Notes: generated from the sequence alone by a model not told the origin. DNA of 64,000 nt from Halobacillus litoralis (GCF_009856355.1 NZ_WMEW01000009.1:103276-167275); one strand, 5' to 3'. Shown: positions 33,670 to 43,243, numbered from the stretch's first letter. Numbers and translations: made by a program.

Positions 33670-33903
33670 TTAGAACCAGCGGAATCCTCCACGACGATCG
33701 GAAGACTCATCATCATGGCGCCTCTTGGAACTTGAGCTGCTTTCGTCCGCCCCTGCTTCTCTGCGTTTCCGTCCAAAAAATGGATCGACACGGTCACTGC
33801 TTTCATCCCGGTCATGACGTCCGCGGTGCTGTGGTTCAATAATGACATTATCGGCTTTAATAACAAGGTCTTTGACATGAATGACCTTTTTCTTCTCAGA
33901 CAT
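33670..33903 (-). CDS. Small low-complexity protein, probable spore-coat associate
   Basis: 77 residues. The N-terminal segment is ordered (MSEKKKVIHVKDLVIKADNVIIEP), followed by an Arg/His/Asp/Ser-rich tail (SSSSSKRRHDD) that ends RRGGFRWF. The composition resembles coat and spore-surface proteins. ATG at 33901-33903 is chosen because AAGGAG is eight bases upstream; an in-frame GTG three codons earlier lies inside that site. It is divergent from the CotY/CotZ gene. The coat role is an inference from context and composition. Confidence 0.65.
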   Translation of the reverse strand: MSEKKKVIHVKDLVIKADNVIIEPQHRGRHDRDESSDRVDPFFGRKRREAGADESSSSSKRRHDDESSDRRGGFRWF

Positions 33904-34020
33904 TCCCCTCACTCCTTAATCGAATTCATTGTTACTCTATGGAATTCAGCTTGGCCGGGTATAGTCGTCCGCCCATACCACACGAAAAACTTCGGGAATG
34001 ACCGAATACGGACAAATGCC

Positions 34021-34050
34021 CACACCCACAGCGCTGACAGACATATTCTA
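34021..34050 (+). promoter_or_regulatory. Candidate SigK-type promoter of the CotY/CotZ gene
   Basis: CATATTCTA (34042-34050) fits the SigK -10 pattern CATAnnnTA. An ACAC -35-like sequence lies about 16 bases upstream (34021-34026). It is 43 bases from the start codon, as expected for late mother-cell coat genes. Confidence 0.5.
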
Positions 34051-34092
34051 GTAAAGACAATACGTCAATGCGTATGGAAAGGGGAAAAAACA

Positions 34093-34566
34093 ATGAGCTG
34101 TGGTAAACACTACGATTCAGGCTCCTGTGTTATTGACATCCTAAAAGACATCGTGGATGCTCAAAATGACGTCCTGCATGACTGCACAACGAGCTGTGAA
34201 CAATCAATCGCAGACCTTCTGGGTGACAGTAACGGAGGATCAGGTTTCGATACAGTACCTGTTATTCTTTACTGTAAAGACGGATGCAAGCCTTTTAAAG
34301 GATACGGTTCAAAACGCAGTGGAGAGCGCTGTAATGTCAAAGGAAGCTTTTTCTTCCGCGTCAAGTCTGTAGACGATGACGGATGTGCAATTCTTGAACT
34401 TCTATTCTCTGACCGCAACGGAGACAGTGAGGACTCAAGAGACGACGATCCGAAATCTCCAGCTGATCAAAGCTGCCGCGATCTCCGCGCTTCCGGGATC
34501 TGCATCACAGTCGACTTGAAATGCTTCTGCCACGTGACCTGCCTTCCGGCTGCAAGCACGCTGTAA
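34093..34566 (+). CDS. cotZ: CotY/CotZ-family cysteine-rich spore coat protein
   Basis: 157 residues. It starts MSCGKHYDSGSCVIDILKDIVDAQND; cysteines are spread throughout (CEQS, YCKDGCKPF, RCNVKG, SCRDLRASGICITVDLKCFCHVTCLPA). This arrangement is the CotY/CotZ family, which self-assembles by disulphides in the spore crust. ATG 34093 is used rather than the upstream open frame because the family begins at MSCGK. Assignment to CotZ rather than CotY rests on adjacency to cotO. It is probably transcribed by SigK RNA polymerase. Confidence 0.92.
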   Translation: MSCGKHYDSGSCVIDILKDIVDAQNDVLHDCTTSCEQSIADLLGDSNGGSGFDTVPVILYCKDGCKPFKGYGSKRSGERCNVKGSFFFRVKSVDDDGCAILELLFSDRNGDSEDSRDDDPKSPADQSCRDLRASGICITVDLKCFCHVTCLPAASTL

Positions 34567-34574
34567 GCTATTAG

Positions 34575-34604
34575 AAAAAACCGCGCATACAAGCGCGGTT
34601 TTTC
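34575..34604. terminator. Bidirectional terminator between cotZ and cotO
   Basis: AAAAAACCGCGC/GCGCGGTTTTT hairpin in the 41-base convergent gap. Confidence 0.9.
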
Positions 34605-34607
34605 TGT

Positions 34608-35135
34608 TTAAAAGCCAAGCAGGCGGATATCGATAATCGTCTCAAAGTCAATCTCCCTCTGGAATGGCCGCTGAAATACCTTCATATGGACTACACCATC
34701 CTGATAATCCGTAATGTATCCCCGGAGCTGATCTTCCTTCGTCGTCACTTCACACTTCATCTTCGGAACATGCGGGGATAATTGGAAAAAGTAATCCACT
34801 TTCTCCTTTAGGGACAGCTCATGGAACCGCTGCCTGCGCTCCCGGCTGGATACCTTCTTATCGTCGTTGTCTTCCTCGTGTTCCCCTTCAGAAGTATCCG
34901 TTTGCTCAGGCAGTCGTTTTGTTATGTCCTCTGTGTGAATGGAATGGGTTCTGCGCATGCGGGCTTCTTTTTCATATCGTGGCGTTTCTTTGGAAGCGGG
35001 CTCTTCAGATCCGCGTGACCCCGCTGAGCGCTCCGTACGGAAACTCGTCTGCATAGGAACGACGGCGGGCTTTAGATTCTTCGGCTGAACAATATAAAGC
35101 ATCGGCTGCTTGGCAAGACGTTTTTCATCGGCCAT
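34608..35135 (-). CDS. cotO: Spore coat protein CotO
   Basis: 175 residues. The N-terminus KQPMLYIVQPKNLKPAVVPMQ is basic. A charged disordered middle follows (residues ~25-95, rich in Glu/Arg/Thr), then a C-terminal domain (SLKEKVDYFFQLSPHVPKMKCEVTTKEDQLRGYITDY ... IIDIRLLGF) typical of CotO/YjbX. CotO directs late outer-coat assembly with CotH. Its location between fabI and cotZ matches B. subtilis. The SD AAAAGGAG is eight bases from ATG. A CATATATA box about 30-40 bases upstream could be a sporulation-type -10. Confidence 0.92.
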   Translation of the reverse strand: MADEKRLAKQPMLYIVQPKNLKPAVVPMQTSFRTERSAGSRGSEEPASKETPRYEKEARMRRTHSIHTEDITKRLPEQTDTSEGEHEEDNDDKKVSSRERRQRFHELSLKEKVDYFFQLSPHVPKMKCEVTTKEDQLRGYITDYQDGVVHMKVFQRPFQREIDFETIIDIRLLGF

Positions 35136-35351
35136 GATAGATCTCTCCTTTTCCAGTCGGTCATCATTCTATATATATGCCCTGTCTTACTCCCATGTTC
35201 ATTTTCGACGATCATCGTGGAAGTTTCCGTATTATTTACACAATCTTTCTCTCGATCTCCTCCGGTAAGAAGTGACTCGGCTATGAACACGATTTATATG
35301 GATAGTGGACGGTCTGACATGGGATCCCTCACTCTTATGTATTCTTTTCTG

Positions 35352-35399
35352 TACAAGAAAAAAGAGTGATTTCCTTTTTTAAAAGAAAATCACTCTTTT
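35352..35399 (-). terminator. Terminator downstream of fabI
   Basis: AAAGAGTGATTT/AAATCACTCTTT arms around 14 bases are followed on the minus strand by TTTTTTCTTG. The rest of the 35136-35464 gap holds the cotO leader and no ORF of note. Confidence 0.88.
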
Positions 35400-35464
35400 C
35401 AGATGGGACACCGTTGTTTCCATGATGTTCAATAACAACACCAAGCTATAACAGAGCCTTTTAT

Positions 35465-36244
35465 TTAGTAAGCGACAGTACTGAAGCCGGAATCTACGTG
35501 GATCACTTCTCCTGTCACTCCACGGGACAAGTCACTCATCAAGTAATAGCCGGTATCTCCGACTTCTTCCTGAGTCACGGGGCGGCGCAGTGGAGCACGC
35601 TCTTCAATCACTTTCATAATTTCATTGAAATCACCGACACCTTTGGCCGATAACGTACGAATCGGTCCGGCAGAAATCGCGTTGACACGGATATTGCGCT
35701 TCCCTAAGTCATTGGCCAGATATTTCACGCTGGCGTCAAGGCTTGCTTTCGCTACACCCATGACGTTGTAGTTTTTCACAACCTGCTCACCGCCGAGGTA
35801 AGTCAATGTTACAATACTTCCCCCTTCGGTCATCAAAGGCTGGGCTGCACGGGCAACAGCCGTCAGTGAGTAGGAACTGATGTTGTGGGCCGTCAAAAAT
35901 CCGTCGCGGCTCGTGTTCAGGAACTCATCCTTAAGCTCTTCTCTGTTCGCAAATGCAATACAGTGCGCAAGCCCATGAATCGTTCCAACATCACGGCTGA
36001 TTTCTTCAAAGGTCTGGATAATTGCCTCATCGTTCGTCACATCGCACTCATAGACCAGTGGTTCTTCCACACCGTCCAAAGAAGCGGCTAAATCCTCTAC
36101 AGACTTTTTAAAACGCTCAGATGCCACAGTGAAAATCAAACGGGCGCCGGCGGCATGCAGAGAACGTGCAATTCCCCAGGCAATACTCCGCTTGTTGGCA
36201 ACACCCATAACTACATACGTACGTCCTTCTAAAGAAAAGTTCAC
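35465..36244 (-). CDS. fabI: Enoyl-[acyl-carrier-protein] reductase (NADH) FabI
   Basis: 259 residues from GTG 36242-36244 (MNFSLEGRTYVVMGVANKRSIAWG), preceded at seven bases by GGAGGGAA. The FabI nucleotide motif GVANKRSIAWGIA is at ~13-25, and the catalytic Tyr-x6-Lys is YNVMGVAK. It reduces trans-2-enoyl-ACP in the last step of each fatty-acid elongation cycle. It is the target of triclosan; the active-site residues look standard. The open frame extends nine codons upstream of the GTG without similarity. A FapR-like box lies upstream. Confidence 0.97.
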   Translation of the reverse strand: MNFSLEGRTYVVMGVANKRSIAWGIARSLHAAGARLIFTVASERFKKSVEDLAASLDGVEEPLVYECDVTNDEAIIQTFEEISRDVGTIHGLAHCIAFANREELKDEFLNTSRDGFLTAHNISSYSLTAVARAAQPLMTEGGSIVTLTYLGGEQVVKNYNVMGVAKASLDASVKYLANDLGKRNIRVNAISAGPIRTLSAKGVGDFNEIMKVIEERAPLRRPVTQEEVGDTGYYLMSDLSRGVTGEVIHVDSGFSTVAY

Positions 36245-36286
36245 GCTGATTCCCTCCTCCATCTTTCTCATATATTAGTATTTGTT

Positions 36287-36304
36287 ATTAGTACCTGCTC
36301 CTAT
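36287..36304. promoter_or_regulatory. Candidate FapR operator upstream of fabI
   Basis: ATTAGTACCTGCTCCTAT matches the left half of the FapR consensus ATTAGTACCTGRTACTAAT exactly and the right half partly. A second TATTAGTA lies just before it. FapR represses fabI in B. subtilis and responds to malonyl-CoA. Confidence 0.6.
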
Positions 36305-36371
36305 TTTAAACTATCCACCCATGAAAAACAAATCAGGCTTTATAAAACCTTTCACACCTTTTTTAAACCGT

Positions 36372-36417
36372 AAAAAAAGGAAGGGGGATCTTCTACTTTA
36401 TAGAAGATCCCCCTTCC
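36372..36417 (-). terminator. Terminator of the mgtE-yjbQ operon
   Basis: A 17-base perfect stem (GGAAGGGGGATCTTCTA and its complement) with a five-base loop is followed on the minus strand by seven Ts. Confidence 0.95.
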
Positions 36418-36459
36418 CACAATGTGAACTCCGACTCTAACAAGAGCGGAAATCCATCA

Positions 36460-38322
36460 TCAGCACCATTCGCAGTATTCCAGTTCCATTTTGAGTTCAT
36501 CCACATACTCGTGGGAACCTGTCACGATCAGGCGGTCTCCAAGCTTCAATTCCGTATCTCCGTGAGGAACGATGGAATCTTTACCCCGGAAGATCCTGAC
36601 CATAATCACATCTCCCGTAAACGGGAACTCCCGGATATGGAGGCCGTTATACATGGAATTATTCATATTGATCTGATAAAGCGCACTATCCTGCTTCGTC
36701 AAGATATCGAGGACATTCGGCGCCTCGATCATCGCTTTCAAGAGTGCCTTGGAAGACAGGAAGACGCTGAAGACGCTGATGCCGAGCTCTCTCATCTCTG
36801 CAGAAAGATCCGGCGACTCGACACGGACGATAATCCGCTCCACCCCCTGCTCCTTTGCAAAGCGGGCAATCTCAGCGTTTTTTTCTTCGTCACCTGTAGA
36901 AGCCACGACAAGGTCGACATCAAACACACCAAGTTCTCTCATATTCTCTACATGGTAGCCGTCCAGTTCTTTAATATCGAAGCAGTTCCGGCTGATCCGC
37001 TCATCGATTTTATCGACTTTTGTATGATACAGATGTGTTTCGTATGCGTTGATGTCCAGTTCACGCACGACTGGAAGGGTCATCCGGTTGGATCCGATGA
37101 AGGAGACCACCGTCTTATGGTCTTCATCCTCAAAGCGGCCGTACACCTTCTTGAAGACGATCGGCGCGACAACGCACGTAAGAACCGCGACCAGAATAAG
37201 CGCACCTTCCATCTGATCGTCAATCATCCCTTCCCGTTTACCAATCGCAGCCGCGGCGATGACCAGCGATAAGGTGGACGTCAGGATAAATCCGGATCCG
37301 AACACCGTCTTACGGTCATACCACTTCGAAAGAATCAAAGCAGGAACGATTTTGGATATCAATAAGGCTGCAAACAGCAGCGGAATTAATAACAGCACCC
37401 GTGTATCCGTAAACAAGCTCCAAATATCAATTTCCACACCGACCATGACGAAGAAGATCGGGATTAAGAAGCCATATCCAAAACTGTCGAGTCTTTTGAC
37501 CATTTCCGGGTTTGGAGAAAGCAGAGACACAAGGGTACCCGCTAAAAAGGCGCCCAGAATATTTTCCGCCCCGACAGTTTCCGATAACGCAACGAGCAGA
37601 AGGATCAAGGTAAAGACGGCACGTGTATCGATCTGGATGGTTCCTTTCGCCATCGTTTCCACGAAAGATTGATGACGGAACTTCTTGCCGATGTAGTAAA
37701 AGAGCACACCGGCAGCAAACAAAATAAGCAGGAGCCACGTATTGCCGCCGTTTTCTCCGTAAATGGAGACGAATACAGCCAATAGAATCATGGTAACGAG
37801 GTCGGCGATCACAGCAATAAGAAGAATCGTCTGACCGATCGTCGTTTTCATCATCTGCGCGTCCTTCAAAGTCGGGACGACCACTCCAAGGGAAATCGTT
37901 GAAATGATCAACGTCATAAGAAAGGCGTTGTCAATAAAGCCGGCCAGAACGAACAGATAGGACAGAGCCAGGGATATGACGAATATTCCGACAAATACAA
38001 TAACCGCAACCCATACAGGGTTAGGCGCCCCGGTGCCTTGATTGACCGGCTTCGCCCGTTTTTTCTTACTTGCAAAAATGGAGAAATCTATTTCCAGACC
38101 ACTCAGGAACATAAGAAAAATGAACCCGAGCGTCGAAAGAATTTCAAGCCAGCTTCCCTGTTCAACCAGGTCAAATCCACTTTGACCGATAATTAAACCT
38201 ACGATGATTTCTGCTACTACCACCGGGATCATATTCAATTTAAACCGGTGGAGTAGGATGGGAGTAATAAATGCTGCAATTATGACAATAACCAAAGAAG
38301 TTACTGAAGCACCATGTTCCAT
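36460..38322 (-). CDS. yjbQ: YjbQ, CPA2-family monovalent cation:proton antiporter with RCK domain
   Basis: 620 residues. About twelve membrane helices (1-~395) of the Kef/CPA2 type include FLMFLSGLEIDF and the NILGAFLAGTLVSLLSP region. A TrkA-N-like domain (~400-520) lacks a clear GxGxxG (VSFIGSNRMTLPV), and a TrkA-C domain follows (~540-615). It is a K+ or Na+/H+ antiporter gated by its cytosolic RCK part. The gene follows mgtE by 16 bases, so both are on one transcript. Ion choice is unknown; salt tolerance is a plausible role. Confidence 0.92.
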   Translation of the reverse strand: MEHGASVTSLVIVIIAAFITPILLHRFKLNMIPVVVAEIIVGLIIGQSGFDLVEQGSWLEILSTLGFIFLMFLSGLEIDFSIFASKKKRAKPVNQGTGAPNPVWVAVIVFVGIFVISLALSYLFVLAGFIDNAFLMTLIISTISLGVVVPTLKDAQMMKTTIGQTILLIAVIADLVTMILLAVFVSIYGENGGNTWLLLILFAAGVLFYYIGKKFRHQSFVETMAKGTIQIDTRAVFTLILLLVALSETVGAENILGAFLAGTLVSLLSPNPEMVKRLDSFGYGFLIPIFFVMVGVEIDIWSLFTDTRVLLLIPLLFAALLISKIVPALILSKWYDRKTVFGSGFILTSTLSLVIAAAAIGKREGMIDDQMEGALILVAVLTCVVAPIVFKKVYGRFEDEDHKTVVSFIGSNRMTLPVVRELDINAYETHLYHTKVDKIDERISRNCFDIKELDGYHVENMRELGVFDVDLVVASTGDEEKNAEIARFAKEQGVERIIVRVESPDLSAEMRELGISVFSVFLSSKALLKAMIEAPNVLDILTKQDSALYQINMNNSMYNGLHIREFPFTGDVIMVRIFRGKDSIVPHGDTELKLGDRLIVTGSHEYVDELKMELEYCEWC

Positions 38323-38338
38323 ACTCGCCCTCCTTCCT

Positions 38339-39703
38339 TCAAATCAAAAAATTCATAAAGGCTGTTGCCATACCGAAATAAATCAGAATGGAAATCAAGT
38401 CATTCACTGTTGTAATGAACGGCCCTGAGGCAACAGCGGGGTCAATGTTCAAACGATGCATGATAAGGGGGACGAGAGATCCTGCGAGCGTTGCAACAAT
38501 CAGCGTTAATAAAATGGACAAACCTACTAATAATCCCAGGAAGAAGTTTCCCTGCCATATATAAACGATAAAGGTGATCAATACACCACAGGAAACTCCG
38601 GTAATTAAGCCTGTTCCTGCTTCTCTCATCATCATTTTCCATTTTCCTTGTTTCTCTATTTCTCCTGTAGCGATTCCACGGACGGCAACGGCAAGAGCCT
38701 GTGTACCCGTGTTCCCTCCCATTCCGGCAATAAGCGGAATAAAGATGGCCAGAATGGCTACTTTATCCAAGGTTTCCTCAAACCTTCCGATAAGGCTGGC
38801 TGTTAAACTTCCCAGGAATAACAGGATGATCAGCCAGGGGAGCCTCTTTTTCGCAGAGGCAAAAGCATTATCGTCCGGACTGTCCACATCAGAAATCGCA
38901 GCAAGCTTGGAATAATCATCGCTTGCCTCTTCTTCCATAACGTCCATAATATCATCCACGGTAATAATTCCGAGCAGATGATCCTGGAAATCAACAACAG
39001 GCAGCGCGAGGAAGTCATAATCCCTGACCATCCGGGCCACCTCTTCCTGATCTTCGCCTACTGATACCGATACCACCCGTTCATTCATAACATCGGAGAT
39101 CAGCCAGTCTTCTTCAGAAATAATCAAATCCCTCAACGAAATAACACCGACAAGCCTTTTATCTTCATCTATGACATACGTATAGTAAATCGTTTCGGCA
39201 TCCGGGGCTTCTGTTCTCAAATGCACCATGGCTTCCTTAATTGTCATGCCGGCCCTTACGACAACAAACTCCGTTGTCATGATGGATCCTGCTGTTTTCT
39301 CTTCATAGTGAAGCAGGTCCTTGATTTCGTCAGCCGCTTCATCGTCCATGATCGTCAAGAAGCTGGCTACTTTATCTTTATCTAATTCGTTGAATATATC
39401 AACGGCATCATCGGCAGACATCTCAGCAAACACCTGGGCAGCAAACCTTGGATCCATTTCTGAAAAGAAGGGTTCAATTTCTTCATAATCGATATGTTCC
39501 ATCACATCTGCCACTTCTTCCGGTGACAAATAGGTATAGATCTGCATCCTTACATCAGCATCCAGATCTTCAAAAATCCTGGCCTGATCATAGGGATGCA
39601 TCTCCAGAAATTCAGCCCGGAACTGATCGATATATTCATTGAACAGGGCATCTTTAATATTCGCCCAGACTTCTTTCCGCTCGTGGTCATCTAAGTGTTC
39701 CAT
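38339..39703 (-). CDS. mgtE: Magnesium transporter MgtE
   Basis: 454 residues in the standard order: N-domain of helical repeats (~5-130, LSPEEVADVMEHIDYEEIEPFF), two CBS domains (~135-255, AGSIMTTEFVVV and DVMNERVVSVSV), a plug helix and five membrane helices (~285-454) with the pore signature GGNTGTQALAVAVR. It imports Mg2+ and closes when cytosolic Mg2+ fills the N/CBS domains. It has its own sigma-A promoter with a short leader, so no M-box riboswitch is present. Confidence 0.95.
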   Translation of the reverse strand: MEHLDDHERKEVWANIKDALFNEYIDQFRAEFLEMHPYDQARIFEDLDADVRMQIYTYLSPEEVADVMEHIDYEEIEPFFSEMDPRFAAQVFAEMSADDAVDIFNELDKDKVASFLTIMDDEAADEIKDLLHYEEKTAGSIMTTEFVVVRAGMTIKEAMVHLRTEAPDAETIYYTYVIDEDKRLVGVISLRDLIISEEDWLISDVMNERVVSVSVGEDQEEVARMVRDYDFLALPVVDFQDHLLGIITVDDIMDVMEEEASDDYSKLAAISDVDSPDDNAFASAKKRLPWLIILLFLGSLTASLIGRFEETLDKVAILAIFIPLIAGMGGNTGTQALAVAVRGIATGEIEKQGKWKMMMREAGTGLITGVSCGVLITFIVYIWQGNFFLGLLVGLSILLTLIVATLAGSLVPLIMHRLNIDPAVASGPFITTVNDLISILIYFGMATAFMNFLI

Positions 39704-39744
39704 CAGCAGCCCTCCCCAGCGTCTATTTCGTTTTTGACCGTTTA

Positions 39745-39774
39745 ATCTTAATTGTGATTCATAGGTTTGTCAAC
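39745..39774 (-). promoter_or_regulatory. Sigma-A promoter of mgtE
   Basis: Minus-strand -35 TTGACA (39769-39774), 18-base spacer, -10 TAAGAT (39745-39750). Transcription would start near 39738, leaving a leader of about 35 bases. Confidence 0.82.
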
Positions 39775-39992
39775 GAATGTCCTGTAACTTTTAAATTCAG
39801 CTCCAGTACCACCCGCAAGCCTATCCGTAGTGTAACAGAACCCCTCTCCCTGATGGAATGACAGGCAGCCATGTTTATTATTCATCCCCGTGGGAAAAAT
39901 ATCATTCAGATTCCCTGCCCAAGGCTGCCGGCACTGCCTTTCAGATCTCCCGCAGCCTCTCTCTAATCCAATAGAAAAAGGAGCACCGCACT

Positions 39993-40727
39993 ATGACCTA
40001 TGATGTAATCGGAGACGTCCACGGCTGTCTCCCGGAGCTTGTACTGTTGTTCGAGGAACTCGGTTACGATTGGATCGACGGCCTTCCCTCTCATCCGGAT
40101 GGCCGGACCCCTGTATTTGTCGGGGATATTACGGACAGAGGACCGGACTCCCTCGGCTGCATCCGCCTTGTGTACAGACTTGTCTACGAACAACATGCGC
40201 TTTATGTCCCGGGAAATCACTGCAACAAACTATACCGCTTTTTCCTCGGAAACCCGGTCCAGGAAAAGCATGGACTGGAAACGACCGCAGAGGAATACAG
40301 AAACCTGCCTGACAAGGAGCAGCGCTTGATCAAGAAGCAGTTTCTCCAGTTATATGAAGAGGCTCCGCTGCACCTGATTTTAAAAGATGCCGGGGCAGTC
40401 GTTGCTCATGCCGGGATAAAAGAAGAAGACATCGGGAAACGAAGCAAACGGATTGAGACGTTCATTTTGTATGGAGATATCACGGGTGAAAAGCTTCCCG
40501 ACGGCCGCCCGGTAAGGAGAGACTGGGCGCAGGACTACAAGGGGGAGCAGTGGGTCATTTACGGACACACTCCTGTGAAAACGCCCCGTTTCGTCAACAA
40601 AACCATCAACATTGATACCGGATGTGTTTTTGGAGGACACCTGACCGCATTCAGACTTCCGGAAGAAGAGCTTGTCAGCGTCCCCTCCTCCATGCCTTAT
40701 ATAGAAGAAAAATTCCGCTATGATTAA
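39993..40727 (+). CDS. prpE: PrpE, symmetrical diadenosine tetraphosphatase
   Basis: 244-residue metallophosphoesterase with all PPP-family motifs: DVIGDVHGC (~2-10), [11 protein letters not shown] (~43-53), GNHC (~75) and a C-terminal VIYGHTPV. It hydrolyses Ap4A-type dinucleotides to two ADP. B. subtilis PrpE also acts on the GerA receptor and influences germination. An AAAGGAG site precedes the start. Synteny with yjbO and yjbQ is kept, although mgtE is interposed here. Confidence 0.94.
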   Translation: MTYDVIGDVHGCLPELVLLFEELGYDWIDGLPSHPDGRTPVFVGDITDRGPDSLGCIRLVYRLVYEQHALYVPGNHCNKLYRFFLGNPVQEKHGLETTAEEYRNLPDKEQRLIKKQFLQLYEEAPLHLILKDAGAVVAHAGIKEEDIGKRSKRIETFILYGDITGEKLPDGRPVRRDWAQDYKGEQWVIYGHTPVKTPRFVNKTINIDTGCVFGGHLTAFRLPEEELVSVPSSMPYIEEKFRYD

Positions 40728-40753
40728 ATCACACGGGAGGTGGAAATGGATGT

Positions 40754-40785
40754 AAAAAAGCTTGAGAACCCCTCAGTCCTCAAGC
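40754..40785 (-). terminator. Terminator overlapping the yjbO stop codon
   Basis: GCTTGAG/CTCAAGC stem (40760-40766, 40779-40785) is followed on the minus strand by TTTTTTAC. The last base pairs include the stop codon at 40780-40782. Confidence 0.8.
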
Positions 40786-41667
40786 GAATCGATCCCACTC
40801 TCCAGGTGTTTCTGATACAAGCGTCATCCTTTTCTTACTCCAGGGATGACGGAAGTTCAATTGATAACAGTGCAGCGCCTGTCCCGGAATTCCCGGGCAG
40901 GCGCTCCCGCCATAAAGCGTATCGCCCGCAAGGGGATATCCAAGATACTCCAAGTGCACCCGGATTTGATGCGTCCGTCCCGTCATGAGTTGAAGACGGA
41001 GCCATGTATACCGCCCGGTCCGCTTCTCCACTTCATACCTGGTTTGAGCAGGACGTCCCTCCGGCGATGTCGTCCGGCGGATAATCGAGCCCTCGGCCCG
41101 GGCTATCGGCTGATCAATCATGCCCTGATCCGCATTCAGGCTTCCTTCCGCTACAGCTTTATAACGCCGGTCGATTTTCTGCAGGCTCTGAGTGAGCAGC
41201 CGGTGGCTGTACGCATGCTTGGCGACCAGCATTAATCCGCTCGTATCCCTGTCGAGTCTCGTAACGATGTGAACGGTGCACGGATAGTTCTTCTGAATGT
41301 ATCGAAAAAGAAGGAAAGCAGCGACAGAGGGCTCGGTCTTATCAAACGGCGGTACTGAAAAAAGACCGGCCGGTTTATCAATCACCAGCACATCCTCATC
41401 CTCATAGACAATGGAAAGCGGCCCCTCCATCGGCTCAATGGCACCCCGCTCCTCCTCAGGAAATACCACTTCCAGAACATCTCCGTCCTGCAGTGGCTGC
41501 CACAGTTCCACCCGTTCACCATTCACATAAACGTCCCCGCTGACACGCACTTTTTTTATTAACTGCCGGGAAAACTCTCCTGCCCTAAGCAGGAAATCCC
41601 TGCTTGAGCAACCGGAATAAGCGGCGGTGATCTCCCACCGCTTCACCACTTTAGATGGAGTACTCAT
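40780..41667 (-). CDS. yjbO: YjbO, RluA/RluD-family pseudouridine synthase
   Basis: 295 residues. An N-terminal S4-like RNA-binding region (~15-75, [26 protein letters not shown]) precedes the RluA catalytic domain, with the active-site aspartate in [15 protein letters not shown] (~140) and the supporting motif [11 protein letters not shown] (~230). It isomerises uridines in rRNA or tRNA; the target site is unknown. It starts inside the last codons of nadK (17-base overlap), so translation is coupled to nadK. Confidence 0.94.
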   Translation of the reverse strand: MSTPSKVVKRWEITAAYSGCSSRDFLLRAGEFSRQLIKKVRVSGDVYVNGERVELWQPLQDGDVLEVVFPEEERGAIEPMEGPLSIVYEDEDVLVIDKPAGLFSVPPFDKTEPSVAAFLLFRYIQKNYPCTVHIVTRLDRDTSGLMLVAKHAYSHRLLTQSLQKIDRRYKAVAEGSLNADQGMIDQPIARAEGSIIRRTTSPEGRPAQTRYEVEKRTGRYTWLRLQLMTGRTHQIRVHLEYLGYPLAGDTLYGGSACPGIPGQALHCYQLNFRHPWSKKRMTLVSETPGEWDRFA

Positions 41668-42460
41668 CTGCTACGAAGGAGTCATGCACACGTTTCCAGA
41701 ACGGGAACGGACGGAAGCGCGCGAACCGGACTTTTTCTTCTGCCACACGGCACTGGATCGATTTCACGTCTTTATATGTTCGTGAAATGTGATCAATCGT
41801 AAACAGGAAACTGCGGTCATGAAGCGGTTTGAACATACATGTATGATGGCTCGGCAGAATCAGCGGTGACCCGATTGTACGGAACACCCGGTTGTTGATG
41901 GAGGCCATTTCGGCAATCTGGAAGGCTTCAAGGGACGGATGCAGAATCGCTCCACCAAGCGCCTTGTTATAAGCCGTACTTCCTGAAGGCGTGGATACAC
42001 ATAAACCATCCCCGCGGAAGGTTTCAAAATGATCCCCCTTGATCTCGATATCCATGACGACAGAGCCTTCCGACGTTTTGATTGTACACTCATTCAAAGC
42101 AAGGTAACGGTCTTCTTCACTGCCATCCTTCGGGCGGATCGTCACTTCAAGAAGCGGATATTCCACCACTTGAAAAGGGGTCTTGGCAATTTCAATGATC
42201 AGTTTTTCAAGCTCTTCCGGCATCCAGTCTGCATAAAAACCAAGATGTCCGGTATGAATACCGATGAACGCTGTTTTATCCAAACGATGGACGTACGTGT
42301 GGAAAGCTTCCAGAAGGGTCCCGTCTCCGCCAACGGAAATGGCCAGCTCAGGCTCATCCTCATCGTATTCCAGCTGGAATTCAGTTAAGTAATTTTTAAT
42401 TTTTGAACGGATTTCGTTTGATTTCTGGTCTCCCTTGGACAGGATCGAAAACTTCATCAT
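41651..42460 (-). CDS. nadK: NAD kinase
   Basis: 269 residues. The kinase signature GGDGT is at 44-48 ([12 protein letters not shown]), and the second conserved block is [15 protein letters not shown] (~155). It phosphorylates NAD+ to NADP+ with ATP. The first of two adjacent ATGs is well spaced from GAGGAG. It lies 11 bases downstream of yjbM and overlaps yjbO, forming the yjbM-nadK-yjbO operon seen in B. subtilis. Confidence 0.97.
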   Translation of the reverse strand: MMKFSILSKGDQKSNEIRSKIKNYLTEFQLEYDEDEPELAISVGGDGTLLEAFHTYVHRLDKTAFIGIHTGHLGFYADWMPEELEKLIIEIAKTPFQVVEYPLLEVTIRPKDGSEEDRYLALNECTIKTSEGSVVMDIEIKGDHFETFRGDGLCVSTPSGSTAYNKALGGAILHPSLEAFQIAEMASINNRVFRTIGSPLILPSHHTCMFKPLHDRSFLFTIDHISRTYKDVKSIQCRVAEEKVRFARFRPFPFWKRVHDSFVADEYSI

Positions 42461-42471
42461 CGGCCACTCCT

Positions 42472-43110
42472 CTACATTTTTTTCGGGTTTTTCTTCTGTT
42501 CTTCTTTTCTTAAAAAGGCACGCTGGGCTTCCTGTACTTCACTCTTGATTTTGGACATTTCTTCATCTAATTGAAAGGCTGCCTCGCCTGCACGCTTCAG
42601 CCGGGATTTGATCTCTGCAGGTATCTTACCCGAATATTTGTAGTTTAACGAATGTTCATTGGTTGCCCAGAAATTCATCGCCAGCGTGCGGATCTGAATT
42701 TCAGCGAGCAGCCGCCTCTCCCCGTGTATGGTTTCAACGGGGTATTCGATAATCACATGAAAGGAACGGTACCCACTGTCTTTTTTTCTGGACACATAAT
42801 CCTTTTCCTCAACGATCTTGAAATCATGCCTGTTTCGCAGCATATTTACAACCGCGTATATATCATCGACGAACTGGCAGACGACGCGGACACCGGCGAT
42901 GTCCTGAATTTCTTCTTCTATGTTTTCAGGATTGATCCCTTTACGCCTTGCTTTTTCCAATATACTTGTTTTCGGCTTGACTCGTCCGGTTACGAATTCT
43001 ATAGGAGACTGCTCCTCCTCATATTCGAACTGACGGCGCATGCCTTTCAGCTTGATTTTCAGCTCTTCAACTACCTGAGCATAGGGGGCTATAAATATAT
43101 CCCAGTTCAT
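42472..43110 (-). CDS. yjbM: YjbM/SasB (RelQ-type) small alarmone synthetase
   Basis: 212 residues, equal to the B. subtilis protein. The (p)ppGpp synthetase domain shows [17 protein letters not shown] (~43-60), [13 protein letters not shown] and [11 protein letters not shown]; no hydrolase domain is present. It makes (p)ppGpp from GTP/GDP and ATP under cell-wall and alkaline stress, and pppGpp activates RelQ enzymes allosterically. The ATG at 43110 with AAAGGTGGAAGC is the start; the 20 upstream codons are not part of the family. First gene of the yjbM-nadK-yjbO operon. Confidence 0.95.
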   Translation of the reverse strand: MNWDIFIAPYAQVVEELKIKLKGMRRQFEYEEEQSPIEFVTGRVKPKTSILEKARRKGINPENIEEEIQDIAGVRVVCQFVDDIYAVVNMLRNRHDFKIVEEKDYVSRKKDSGYRSFHVIIEYPVETIHGERRLLAEIQIRTLAMNFWATNEHSLNYKYSGKIPAEIKSRLKRAGEAAFQLDEEMSKIKSEVQEAQRAFLRKEEQKKNPKKM

Positions 43111-43243
43111 TAAGCTTCCACCTTTATGTATCCAATCTTTATAGTAAATGATGTGCGTTTTATCTTCCATTCATTGTATCATAAAGTTAGCCTGGTGAAG
43201 AAACAGAGCGACCGAAGAAACGATAAGAACAGGAGGGGTTCTC

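Noticed and set aside
36424..37272. 282-codon plus-strand open frame opposite yjbQ
   Set aside because: It is a mirror frame of the RCK part of yjbQ with no motif and no ribosome site.
39704..39992. Possible M-box magnesium riboswitch before mgtE
   Set aside because: The promoter leaves only ~35 bases of leader and none of the M-box conserved blocks is seen.
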